NCBI GenBank assembly: GCA_963402885.1
Contig: OY727097.1
Coordinates: 14,136,001 to 14,200,000, forward strand
DNA: 64,000 nt
DNA from: Antedon bifida
Lineage: Eukaryota; Echinodermata; Crinoidea; Comatulida; Antedonidae
Direction: 5' to 3'
Both the position numbers and the translations under genes were made by a program. Positions 23,850-36,392 of this stretch are shown one piece after another (the stretch's first letter is position 1; every line of letters begins with the position of its first letter). Under the pieces are notes generated by a model. That model ran no database searches. It saw only the letters and a program-made list of their open reading frames with translations, and was not told the origin of the DNA.

Positions 23850-26530
23850 CAGGCCCGTAGCCAGGGGGGGTTTTTATGGTTCGGGCGAACCCCCCTTTAC
23901 AGCGAACCAACCCCCCCCCCCCCTTAACCGGCTGCGAACCCCCATCCCCGACATCCACAATACGTGCCCCGCAATACAAAAGGTTATTTGTAAATTGAAC
24001 AATTCGTAAACTCGTTCGTGAATAACTCATACCGTATTGTTAAACAAATGAATTGGTTTCCGATTTTCACCTGAAAAATAATACAAATTTTTGGTCCCAG
24101 GGCAGGATGTAACATGATATTGACGCGAGCTTGGGCACGAACGAATCGTACAAAGGACACCGCTAGACAACCGCGTACCTATTGTTTCGATCACTGGCAG
24201 TCAGCATGCATAAAGTATATAGCCTTCCGACGTACATCAAAAAATGGAACGCTGCGCTTACCTACAATATTTATGTGTGGCTATGAAGTATAATGTATCA
24301 TCATCATCATAGAGGATTATAGTGAATTTAATATATTACACTATATCTATGGTATCATGCACTGTAGTTTACATTAGGCCTATTGCATTCGATTATTTTT
24401 TTCTAGACCACCAGCCGATACGTAGGCCTACTCAACTGTATCAATACCACCTATTTACATTGATATATTTAGTTTCCTCAACAAATTGCTGTAAATAAAT
24501 ATAGATAGAGCTATCAGGGGCAGTCACAAGACTATTTTAAGAGGGTTGCCCAAAGACTCCAGGGCTGTAGACACTGAGTATTTGAGCAAGCAAATTGTTA
24601 AATGACACCCCTAGATGGCCGCAAATGGTACTCTCGCACATAAAATTCATGATAAATTTTTTATCGTTCAATGCGAACGTCACATGGAAGTCCCCGATGA
24701 AGGTACTTTTGGTACGGTAATACATTCTAATAACTGTACTCAATTAATGTAAATTAATTATCAATTAATAATTTTAAAAAGTTATACAAAAAATATGAAG
24801 CTGTTGCTATAAATATATTGAGCAAAAGGTTAAATTGTATAATTTGGAATTTTAATTCATTTAAAAATGCTAAATAAAGTCAGATGTTAAAACCACAATT
24901 TCCAAAAATTCATTTTTATTTATCCACTATAAACTTTACAAAAGTGTTGTTTTAAACCACACTTCAAATAAAACAAAGACAATAATGATAGGACATGAAA
25001 GAAGCAAACTTTGCTCTGCTACCGGTATAACACGGTTCAAATTTCGGAACGTCTATAAATTACTACGGAAATTCGGCCTAATATTTACGAACGTACGGAA
25101 ATGAAGATAAATAGGATACTACACGCATCGGAAATACAAAAACTATACGCACAATTATGATTTGGCCTAAAAATTGGCCTTAGATTATGAAAACCCCCGG
25201 CAAAACGCAATAATTATGGACAAATCGATTATTAGCCTTGGCAATATGCCTAATATTTAAAAGGAATGAATATAGGCTATATTTCGTTTGTCGATGAATT
25301 TTTGAATTCATGTGTGAATGATTGATCCATTAGAGGTAATCTGTGGTGGCTCTAGTAACACTGCTATGCGTGGGTAATTTGTTAATAGCATAGTACGCTA
25401 CATACACGAGCCTAGATAGGGAAGATCTGTACTGTAGTTCATTGCGAGAGGAGGGGGAAGTCCGGTAATGTGTCATGAAAAATGTAACAAGCCAGAGATG
25501 AAATAAAATCACTAACATTTAGCTGATTGTCGTTGTTTTAGTCGTCGTCAGAAGTTTATCGACCGACATCTATTTCTCATGTGTAGTAGAGCGTTTCTTT
25601 GATTGAATAATATTGTTTGTATTATAACACAAGTTCATTTTGGATTTTCAGTAAATTACCAATGGTTTATTCAAAGTCAAACTGTAACTAATCCCTCACT
25701 ATTCAATCAAAATGTTATTGTTATACTACTATATTGTTGAAAAATGGATTGCGTGATATGAAAATGGATTGATAGTAAAACGTAATAAAGATACGTTCTT
25801 GTCTGGTTATTAGGTATTCATGCTCTGATGAAGCAGAGGATTATTTTTATAGCGTTCCTTTTAAAATAAATTTTATTACAAGGAAATATTTTGGTTGTGA
25901 AGGTCGTTTTAACAATTAGGCTAATATCAAAACCTTCAACAATGATAAAATGCCCTGCAACTCTGTAACTACTTTATGACTAAGCCTATCAAGTTCCGGG
26001 TCCGGATGGATATTGTATACGATGAAATGGAACTCAATTTTAATTAGTGGCAGAAACAACATTTAGTATGAAATTAAGGGTGTTGTCCGGGTCACAAAGA
26101 AAACACCCCTGGCTATAATAAGCATTGAATTTGCCTTCTCACCCAAATTGTGCCTTTTGGGGGGGGGGGGGTGCTTGTAACTTGAACGCAAAACAAAATA
26201 CCGAGTGAATGATCAAACAATCGGCGGTGGTTCCGCATAAGATACGGCAACAAATGTTATCGTCCTTTAAATAGTCCACGTGTGTGAGGAGGAGGAGGAA
26301 AAAAGTACGCGTTTTGTTCAATGGTAGCATGCTGCATGAGAGTGTTTTTTCCGGCCAATTAGAGGTGCCATTTATCATGAATGTTATGTGCGAGAGTACC
26401 ATTTCCGGCCATCAAGGGGTGTCATTTAACAAAATTCGCCTCAGACCCCACCGGGTTGGGGTGGCGCGGGGCAGTGACCCAAATACTTAGTGTCCGAACC
26501 ACCCTTTGACAGATCCTGGCTATGGCCCTG
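23850..26530. mobile_element. hAT-like DNA element, inverted copy with nested element
   Basis: Same family as 15127-16632 but in the opposite orientation: left end CAGGCCCGTAGCCAGG, right end inverse CAGGGCCATAGCCAGG. Flanks CTGTT (23845-23849) and CAGTT (26531-26535) differ by one base. The sister LINE head at 14.6 kb shows the empty site. It contains a second element at 24515. No intact transposase. Confidence 0.8.
24515..26111. mobile_element. Nested hAT-like element with GCTAT target duplication
   Basis: Begins CAGGGGCAGTCACAAG and ends with the inverse of CAGGGGTGTTTTCTTTGTGA. GCTAT flanks both ends (24510-24514 and 26112-26116). The related copy at 15.4 kb reads through uninterrupted (AGAGCTATAATAAGC in inverse), confirming the insertion. 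Its left end resembles the inverted right end of the host element, so the families are related. Confidence 0.78.
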
Positions 26531-26904
26531 CAGTTGTCGACAACAGAGCTTATCATTGTTCACTTTATGAAGAATAACACTCATAATGTTAGTTTGCCAA
26601 CGTTCTTTCTGTGCAACGCTAGATCATTGATAATGCATTCCATGAATTGTATTCTACTGACACAAAAGTATGATGTTATATCAGTTACAACAACGTAGTA
26701 CAGACCAGATTTACCGTCTGACACAATCCTCTCGTGGATGGACTTTTGGCCTAGCCTAGCAGAGTATGGTCGAAGCGGCCGCCAACCAAAGCGGCCGCCA
26801 GTTTAATATCGTCATTTGTATGGAACGCCATATACGCTTTAATCTTTGATTGTCGTTGTCTATGGCGAGTTGAGTTACAGCTAAAGGAGTATGATCAAAC
26901 CAAT

Positions 26905-27858
26905 AATAATTTACGTACGGTATTGCCGAATCTTTATATCTCGTTTACATACTATCAAATCTTTATACAGTATTGCATTAATAATTTACGTACGGTAGTC
27001 GAATCTGTATATCTCATTTACATACTATCGAATCGTTTACAATATTGCATTAATAATTAATTTACGTACGGTATTGCCGAAAATGTATATCTCCTTTACA
27101 TACTATCGAATCTTTACACAGTATTGCATTAATAATTTACATAAAGTACTGTCGAATCTTTATATCTCATTTACATACTATCGAATCTTTATACAGTATT
27201 GCATTAATAATTAACGTACGGTATTGCCGAATATCTATATCTCATTTACATACTGTACTATCGAATCTTTATACACTATTGCAATAGTAATTTACGTACG
27301 GTACTGTCGAATCTTTATATCTCATTTACATACTATCGAATCTGTATACAGTATTGCATTAATAATTTACGTACGGTATTGCCGAATCTTTCTCATGTAC
27401 ATACTATCGAATCTTTATACAGTATTGCAATAATAATTTACGTACGGTATTGCCGAATCTTTCTCATGTACATACTATCGAATCTTTATACAGTATTGCA
27501 TTAATAATTTGCGTACGGTATTGCCGAATCTTTATCATGTACCGTTCTATCGAATCTTTATACAGTATTGCAATAATAATTTACGTACGGTATTGCCGAA
27601 TCATTATATCTCATTTACATACTATCGAATCTTTATACAGTATTGCATTAATAATTTACGTACGGTATTGCCGAATCTTTCTCATGTACATTCTATCGAA
27701 TCTTTATACAGTATTGCAATAATAATTTACGTACGGTATTGCCGAATCATTATATCTCATTTACATACTATCGAATCTTTATACAGTATTGCATTAATAA
27801 TTAACGTACGGTATTGCCGAATATTTATATCTCATTTACATACTGTACTATCGAATCT
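26905..27858 (+). repeat. 75-bp minisatellite, unit 3, longest array
   Basis: About twelve monomers, including several adjacent shortened ones (TCTCATGTACATAC type). Long open frames here are repeat-driven and not genes. The same AATAAAG tail follows near 27912. Confidence 0.85.
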
Positions 27859-29248
27859 TGCTTTTTATTATTATAAGTGTTATTCCATTGTAATACATTG
27901 TTTGTGTTTTCAATAAAGCAACGTGAGGGACGAATACGCCAGAGGAACGTGCACCTTCTACAGCACTATTCCTGGCCGGCCACCAGTCGAGTTTATTAGC
28001 ATAAATTCATTCATTAATTAGTTTTGTATGCATAGCTGGTAAACAACAGTAATGTACGAACATCGGACGCTAGCTATGCCTAGCCTGACGTTGTATAGTT
28101 TCTGCATTAATTGTATTTATGTTTTCCAGAATCTGTAATACAAATTTGGGGAAAACCTGTATTTTCGCTGAAATAAACTCTTCTACTGTATTTATTTTGG
28201 CCTTCACGATCGATCGAAAGTAGGTGAATCACAGAAGAAAAACTAACGAATCAATCCGCGCGCAATGCATGTTGGGATTTATAGCGGGTCGCTAATAATT
28301 ATGATTAGAATCGAAATAGCAACATTTGCTTCTAAAACAGGAAGTAAGCGCCGTATATTGTATGACTAACAATTTTGTATAAATAATTCACAGTACGGTA
28401 ACAGCAAGGTTTTAATAGTCCAAATGTCAACATTCAAAATGCACTGCTTATCTTAAACCAAACTTTGAAGCATTTGATATCTGTTGGTTTGGGTCACTTT
28501 TTGTGGAAAATGCATACTGATGCTAATGGTGGAACGATATTATTATTGTAATAAACTCTAACTTATATCAGTAATAATAATGCAATGAAATATTTATAAA
28601 AAGGTATACAACTTTTTTCAACCATCTGATTTATAATAATAATTTAGTGGTCTTATAGCAGAAACTAGTTTCTATAGTCCTGAGTGTTAACACTCGTTTC
28701 AGTTGGCAACTTTCAGTAAAATAAATAGATAGTACTTATTTGTTTTCATTTACAGCTAGACCATTTTAATTGTCTGTCTATGTGTCTGTTGTACCCAAGT
28801 AGGGTGGTTTATACTTATAATAATTATAATTATATATTGCCAACTTACCAACTATTGCTACTGGACTTGAAAAATCTCTAAGAAATGAACAAACTTTCCC
28901 GATAAACTCTTAATTCAACCAATTCGTATCTGTTTACAGTACCTGCACTCCTTTGTCTATTTTCATAATAGTATTTATAATAACAATATGTATGCTTGAA
29001 TTTACCACAATAATAGTAATAGCACAAAAACCTTTCCACGGTATAATGAACCTTTTTATATAGATGCACAAGTCATTGTGCAGAATTTCAATTCATATTT
29101 AGAGACATTCAATTCTATATAACCCCAAGTAATCATGTATCAGATTATATAACCTGTACCCAATATAGTATACTCTTAGTGTGATAACTTTTATAAAACC
29201 AAAGATTTTATATAGCCGAAGGCTAGATCGGAATGAACAATGTTATAG

Positions 29249-29810
29249 CAGTTCAAAAAGTGATTCTCCATGGAGAGGGAACCAACAAGATGGCGGCTGT
29301 AGTTGACCAATCATATATGCCCTACGCAGTACGCACTACTACGCCTGTATTGAGCCTATCTGCATGAGAACGATACGCAACGCAGTGCGTTAAGCGTATA
29401 AATTATAAATATTATCTAAGTTCTATTTACTTATATTGTTCTTATGTAAAAGGGTCCTACAAAAAAACGAAGCTACAGCTTTTTTTATGCAGGATCCTTG
29501 TTATCAGTTGTATTGCAATTATGATGTAATTGATGACTAAATAAATGTGGAATAAATAAACACGAACGCATTCTATATGATCCTCGTATACAAAAAAATG
29601 CAAGAAATTATTCATTCTATTGCGATGAACAATAATTATATTTAATTTTATAAAAACTTCACTATGCTTTGACAAGAATATGTGTTGTATTTTATGTGGT
29701 CTTAATGTATTATATTAGATTATTATTTTTTATATTAAATAATGTTTTTGAACACATTTACGGCCGCCATCTTGTTGGTTCCCCTCATGTTTGAATCACT
29801 TTTCAGACTG
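29249..29810. mobile_element. MITE-like element with about 45-bp inverted ends
   Basis: Left AAAGTGATTC ... GGAACCAACAAGATGGCGGC and right inverse AAAGTGATTC ... GGAACCAACAAGATGGCGGC are near-identical and face each other. The interior is AT-rich and non-coding. It interrupts the macro-repeat array between units 4 and 5. Target duplication not resolved. Confidence 0.7.
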
Positions 29811-31543
29811 GAGTACGCCCTTATACGATGACGTCACATACTGCCAGCACCCATTCGCTGATTATGACGTAATGTTATTTTGTCGTACCTTTAGCAAACG
29901 GAAGTTAGAATACGGTACCGTATCTTTAGCAACGGCCTTTATCTAAAAAGGTATAGACCTACAATAGTTTGTTCAACCATGGGATTAATAATGGACCGAT
30001 CCATTTAGTGGTCTTATAGCAGAATGAAACTAGAAAACTGAAATCTTGAAATCTGAGTTTTCTAGTTTTGAGTGTTGACACCCGTTAATTGTCGATTCCA
30101 TGAATTATTCTATAAACTTAAATTATGTATTCGTAAGGAATGGGAACATTTTTTATATGAATAAACTTCAGTTATGTAAATGTTTAGTTTCAGTAGTAAC
30201 CAGCTTCCTTTAAAATGTAATAATTTATTTTCATATTTTTGTCAATTTCATGGTTATAATACTATGTAAGTCTTCTATATGTAAATCTGATTAACGAAAA
30301 TAGTCTATCTCACTTCGAAATAGCAACAGGAAGTAAGCGCCGTATATATTGTATGACTAATCATTTTGTATAGATAATTCACAGTACGGTAAAAGCAAGG
30401 TTTTAATAATCTAAATATGTAAAAACTTTGAAGCATTTGATATCTGTTGGTTAGGGTCATTTTTTTGTGGAAAATGCATACTGATGCTAATGGTGAAACG
30501 ATATTATTATTGTAATAAACCCTAACTTATATCAGTAATAATAATGCAATGAAATATTTATAAAAAGGTATACAGTATACATTTTTTTTCAACCCTCTGA
30601 TTAATAATGGATCGTTCCATTTAGTGGTCTTATAGCAGAAACTAGTTTTTATAGTACTGAGTGTTAACACTCTTTGTCATGTGTCTGTTGTACCCACTAG
30701 GGTTGTGTTATACTTATAATGATTATATATTGCCAACTTACCAACTATTGCTACTGGACTTGAACACTGAACAAACTTTCCCGATAAACTCTCAATTCAA
30801 CCAATTCGTAGCTGTTTACAGTACCTGCACTCCTTTGCCTGTTTTCCTATTAGTATTTATAATAACAATATGTATACTTGAATTTACCACAATAATGGCA
30901 CAAAAACCTTTCCACGGTCTAATGAACCTTTTTATATAGATGCACAAGTCATTGTGTAGAATTTAATTCATATTTACAGTCATTCAATTCTATATAACCC
31001 CAGAAGTAGTCATGTATCAGATTATATAACCTGTACCCAATATATAGTATACACTTAGTGTGATCACTTCGAGAATCCTAACGCACTCAATATGTAAATG
31101 AATTTTATATGGTTATATATGTTTAAAGCCTGTATGCAATTTAATAATATTTATGCTAAAAGGCCTCAATGTATAATATGAAATTAAAACTCAGAGGATA
31201 TAGGAAAATAGGTAACAAAATATCACGATTGTGTAAATCTTTGTTGAATTCAAGTATTAAGACATTAGGATATATTATGGTTAAGTTTAGATTGGAAAGA
31301 AACTGTTGGAAAGAGAAGAGAACGCATTTATAATATATGTCATTATTTGACGCTATTTCAAGAAACAAGAATAATAATACTAAGAACAACATTTTAACGT
31401 TATAAATAATCATGTATAAAACCTGTAAGCATGAGGGCGCCATCACATTTGCAGCCAAGATTCTTACGTCTTTTAGTCAAAGTTGAAAAATAAATAACAT
31501 CAACAATGTTTGTCAAGATCGCATCGTGCTGCACGAAAATTGC

Positions 31544-31812
31544 CAATAGGGTTGGTGAAATCTGTCCACAATAGGTTACTTTTCTGTCCATAATAGGTTA
31601 CTTTCTGTCCACAATAGGGACTAGAGGGCGCTATTGTGTGTCCATAATAGGTTACTTTCTGTCCACAATAGGGACTAGAGGGCGCTGTTGTTTGTCCATA
31701 ATAGGTGACTTTCATAATTGGCTGTCCAAAATAGGTGACTTTTTGTCCACAATAGGGGATTTTATTGTAGTAGTGCGCCATCCATTGTGTTGTCCATAAT
31801 AGGTGATTTTTT
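31544..31812 (+). repeat. Left inverted terminal repeat of the 4.24-kb element
   Basis: Contains about nine copies of a TGTCCAYAATAGGT core, alternately GGTTACTTT and GGTGACTTT, and two AGAGGGCGCT spacers. Open frames such as YCGQKVTYYGQ on the minus strand are products of the repeat and not genes. Confidence 0.8.
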
Positions 31813-33641
31813 TGGCGTACTCTCGTACGTACGTAGTTTGTTTCGCGAGTAGAAGTAATACTAATTTGCTTTCTCTTCAGACTTTGAGTTGAGGCTACCG
31901 ACCTAGGCCTAATTAGTATATTATTTAAGTCTCTCTAGCCTAGGGGTCTCTCTAGCCTAGGCCTAGGCCCTAGGCCTAGTCCTGTTAGTTAGGCTACCTC
32001 TATACTATAGGCCTACTTAGGCCTACTACTACTAGCCTAGGCAGGGCTAGGCCTAGCTTAGATACAGCAGCAGGGTACCTCCCTGCTTACAGGAATACAA
32101 ATGACATGGGCTCCATATTAGGTAGATATGTTTCCTACTACAAACAACTAGGCCTAGCCTCAGTTATCTTGTTTTTTTGTTTTTTTATTATTTATTAATA
32201 TAATATGAATATATATACAGACTAACATACTATTTTACTCGTAACTATATTGTCTATTCTGCAGGTCACTGGCGGACTAAGTGACTAGAGGCCTAGTCAC
32301 TATTTAATACGGTCTTTTACTACTGCCACCGCTACTATACTTTGAAGACCGAAATCTTCAAATCACAAACATCTAGATTGCTAGATTGAACTATTAAAAT
32401 TTTTGTTTTTTTTATTATTTTGTGAATGAACGAGTCTTATCCAGACAGTTCGGACAGTTAATAGGTTGGCAGTATAGTAGAACCAGAGCTAGTGTTACTG
32501 TGTTATTAATTATGTCATCTATTTAAATCTCACAATTGTTTTCCCATATTTTTTGCGTGTATTACAGATTGTGTACAGTGTATCTTCTGATAAATGTTAT
32601 AGTACAGTAGCATGGAAATGTCTATTAACTAGGGTAAGTAACAGATAGGCCCAACCTACAATTGAAGAAAAATACTTTACATATAACCCACTACATCTTT
32701 TAGGAGATTTTTCAATATGATCAAGATACTGTGAAATCCCAAAAAGAAGCCTATTTCAAAACAGTATTTGTTTGCAAAAGTAATCTCGGAAAGGAGGATA
32801 CAAATGTGACAAACTGAATATTATCAGTACCGTAGTAGAAAAACTTACTGACAATACATTTGAAATGTTCTATTCATTTGCTTTGCTAGGAAAATAAAAG
32901 TAGATATTTCTTTGTTTATTTCCATTCATTATAAACATTACAATCACCATACAAAGAATAGATAAATCCACTGACAAATTCATGCAGAAAATATTTCAAA
33001 ATTTAATTAAATGTTATATTATTAAAGCATTCATTCAATAAAGCCTTTATCTTTACACATTTAATATAAGTTTTTATATAGTGAGTATGGTAATAATTGA
33101 CTCTGACAACTGGCATAAACATAAATTTAGTAAAACAATCCTACATATCTTTTTTATAAATGCAATAAAATATTTAAACATAACTGTGTCCCACCATACA
33201 ACATGACAATTTGACTCAGCATTACTAAGATTGAAGTTACTTTTATTATACAATACCTAAACATTATTATAGTGTTTAACTATTTCCTTTTTTTATTATA
33301 GGCATACAGATGTTTGATATTCTGCCCATATATCCTGCTGAAATGAAAAGGTACATCATTTCAACATAATATCTTTGATCATATCATCATCGGTCAATAC
33401 TTATAGTAATAAACATAATAATTATGGTGTATTTTTTTTATCTTTGCTATTTTTTAAATTGTAGTTTAACCATATTTTTACACTTTTAAAATTAATATAA
33501 TTCAGTATTTTTGAATGTGATTTAGATTATGAATAAATTTAGAATACAGAACAAAATTGTTGATTGTACACTGCATGTATGTAAACTGGATTTATTGTCG
33601 TATTCCTAATGATTCAAAATAATATTTATTTTGCTTCATTA

Positions 33642-33976
33642 TTAAAGATGTATTGTCCCTCAAAAACATGAAAAATTAATTCAATCAGACTTTGAATATG
33701 TTATATAGTTTTAATAAAGTTAATCGAAAAAAAAAACGAAAAAAAAATAATGTTTTCACTTGTAAAATGACAAAATAAATGGTTAAATTCAACCAAAAAT
33801 CCATTGGCTAGCAGCCAATTTGACCATTTTTTTGCTTTAAATTACATTTTTTTCAGGTAATACATTTTTTTTCAATCTAATTTTTGGTCAATGTGGATAA
33901 CTATTATGTTACAATAAAATGGAATGGAAATTTTTTTTTTAAGAATTATTTTTTCAGGGGGATAATACATCTTTAA
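33642..33976. mobile_element. MITE bounded by TTAA, copy inside the 4.24-kb element
   Basis: Begins TTAAAGATGTATTGTCCC and ends with the inverse of TTAAAGATGTATTATCCCCC. TTAA at both ends suggests a TTAA target duplication as in piggyBac or Kolobok. Non-coding. Confidence 0.72.
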
Positions 33977-35044
33977 ACATTAAAATTGATTCATTTAATT
34001 AAACAACAATATAATAAATGGATGAGAACTGCTGCTGTTGATTGACTACTGACTGGGATGATTTGTCATGGATTTTGAAACAAGGGACGACCTAAAATGA
34101 CGAAATGAAGTGCTGAACTCTGATGTCTTTTGCAATATTAAATTGATAAAGTTGATTTTTATTATTACTGTTAACAAAACAAAAAATTAACGGTAAAAAG
34201 AAAACATTATCATATATCTATATAACCTATGTGGACTATCATCAGGAATTAAAGGTATAAAGGTATAAAAACGTATTTTACTAAAACATTAGGAAGATTC
34301 AAATGTTGTAAGCCTACATATTTACAAAAGGAATGGAAAACCCAAAGATGAAATGAAAAGCTGTTGTCAAGCGTCTTTAACTCCTATAATTTGTAAGATT
34401 GTTGAGAAATTGCTTTGATGTATCTAGAATAGTATAATAATATACTAATTACATTTTTTCAGTTTGGAATTAAACAAATGTATAATATTGAACTTTTACT
34501 TTCAAAGGTTTTCATTCATGGGCACAGTTAAAGGCTGTAAACATTTTAATTTTTCTTTTCTTGACTTTTCTTCTGCACTGGACGGTGTCTAATAAAAAGA
34601 ACTTAATAACTCAGTAGCTGTTGGTGAAAACACCAATGGATTACAGATTTTATTTCAAATAAAGCGCAAGTCAAAGTTGGTGATATTGTAAATAATATTT
34701 CTTCTTTTTTAATTGGCTGATGATCACACCTTATCACGTCCTATAAAAATAATGATTGTATAATGCTTCAAATAGATTATATTTAATTGCTAAATGAGCA
34801 AATGTCAACAATCTTAAAACCTTAAATCCTGTACAATGTGCCATAATATTCTCTCAAACTATTTACATACACACTGTAACTTAGTGAACATTGTCTGATT
34901 CTTGAGTAATTCCACTTGTCTTTACGTCTTTGTTACATGCATTATATAAAATATGCCTTGGTCAAGTTGAACAAAGCTCTATTACTCCTAGTGGTTAGAT
35001 TGTAGTGTGGGCACCATTTGAGAAATATTATGTTTAGAGAATAA

Positions 35045-35096
35045 AAAGTATACAAAGGAAAACAACAAGGAGTATACAAAGGAAAACAACAAGGAA
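35045..35096 (+). repeat. 24-bp perfect tandem duplication
   Basis: GTATACAAAGGAAAACAACA plus AGGA occurs twice back to back. Probably slippage. Confidence 0.7.
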
Positions 35097-35563
35097 AGTG
35101 ATTTTAGACACACTTGGGACATAGGGCCTACCTTATTTTTATAGTTTGAAAGTGCTAGAAATATTACCTATTGGTTGATTGATCACTTATTTCAGAATAA
35201 AAATGTCATACAACAATTAAAAAAAACCGGAAAATCACACTTTAATAGGATTTTTTCTCTCAAAACCTATTTGAAGACTCTATTGAAGACTTGTTTGAAT
35301 TACATTTATTAGGTGTTGAAGGGTTATTTTTGGTTTTGTTGGAATTCAAAAGGCAATTCATAATTCTTCCCAGAAAGCAAATTATTATTTACGATACAAC
35401 TTTCCTACTATTAACTCAGACTTGGAGGCCTATAGGATATAGGCCTAGGGCCTAGGCTAGGCCTAGTTTAGTTAGTACTTGGTTGGCCACTATCTAGCCT
35501 ATACTAGGGCCAGGCTACTTAATTACTAGTCTACTATGCTATGGAGTTTCCTACACAAGTTAC

Positions 35564-35784
35564 ACATTACAAAAATCACCTATTATGGACAACATAATGG
35601 ATGGCGCACTACTCCAATAAAGTCCCCTATTGTGGACAAAAAGTCACCTATTTTGGACAGCCAATTATGGAAGTCACCTATTATGGACAAACAACAGCGC
35701 CCTCTAGTCCCTATTGTGGACAGAAAGTAACCTATTATGGACAGAAAAGTAACCTATTGTGGACAGATTTCACCAACCCCGCTC
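35564..35784 (-). repeat. Right inverted terminal repeat of the 4.24-kb element
   Basis: Inverted partner of 31544-31812. It is slightly shorter, having lost one AGAGGGCGCT-bounded sub-repeat. Confidence 0.8.
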
Positions 35785-36392
35785 AAAATTGCTGTAGCCC
35801 CGAATAGAAAGTTAACCGTGGTTTCCACTAGAACGCGACGCAACGTAACACAGCGAAGAATCGACGAAAAGTGCCGTATTGCGTAATCACAAGTGGGAAC
35901 TGACGACGCAACAGTGCTGCAAACATCAACACAGGAAATCAAATCAGTTTGATTTCACGCAACAACGCAAGGCAAAAGAACACTGGAAAACATAGTACAG
36001 CGCGTACTCAAAAGTACGCGGGGTGAACCAGGTCAAAGTCTACGGCAAGCTAACGTTGACCCGCAACAAACAGGTCAGTGATTTCACGAAGGCGGGGCAA
36101 ACACAATTACTGGAAGGGCATTTGCTTACGTTGCGTAGGTTTCGTTACGTTGCGTCGCTAGTGGAAAACAAGCTTTAAAATTCACGACGCGCGCTTACGT
36201 TAATGTTGTTACGAAAGTAGACATTTCCTTAATACCTTATCCTATGTCGACCAGATTTATAATGTATTTGGAGATTTTTCTCTGATAGGTTTTCCCCTTT
36301 TCAAACGGATTATATTATAATTTTAGCACACAAAGTATATGCATAAACAAGTACCTAGTTTTCCTTATTTTCTATATTGAACTATTTTTTTA

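Larger units (their letters stand above)
31544..35784. mobile_element. 4.24-kb DNA element with array-type inverted termini, 8-bp target duplication
   Basis: Terminal inverted repeats of about 240 bases face each other; the outer 40 bases from GGTTGGTGAAATCTGTCC are identical. They are made of repeated GTAACCTATTATGGACA and GTCCACAATAGG motifs with AGAGGGCGCT spacers. AAAATTGC occurs at 31536-31543 and 35785-35792, and the sister units at 14.2 and 21.9 kb show the uninterrupted site (GCACGAAAACTACTGTAGCC). No protein frame longer than about 60 residues lies in the middle, so it is non-autonomous. An 8-bp duplication would fit hAT or P-type transposition. Confidence 0.82.

Noticed and set aside
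26905-27916. Open frames rich in YISFTYYRI / TIESLYSIA
   Set aside because: They are produced by the 75-bp minisatellite, which lacks stops in some frames; not genes.
31500-31807. Open frames rich in YCGQKVTYYGQ
   Set aside because: Translation of the TGTCCAYAATAGG terminal arrays; a mirror frame occurs in the opposite end of the element.
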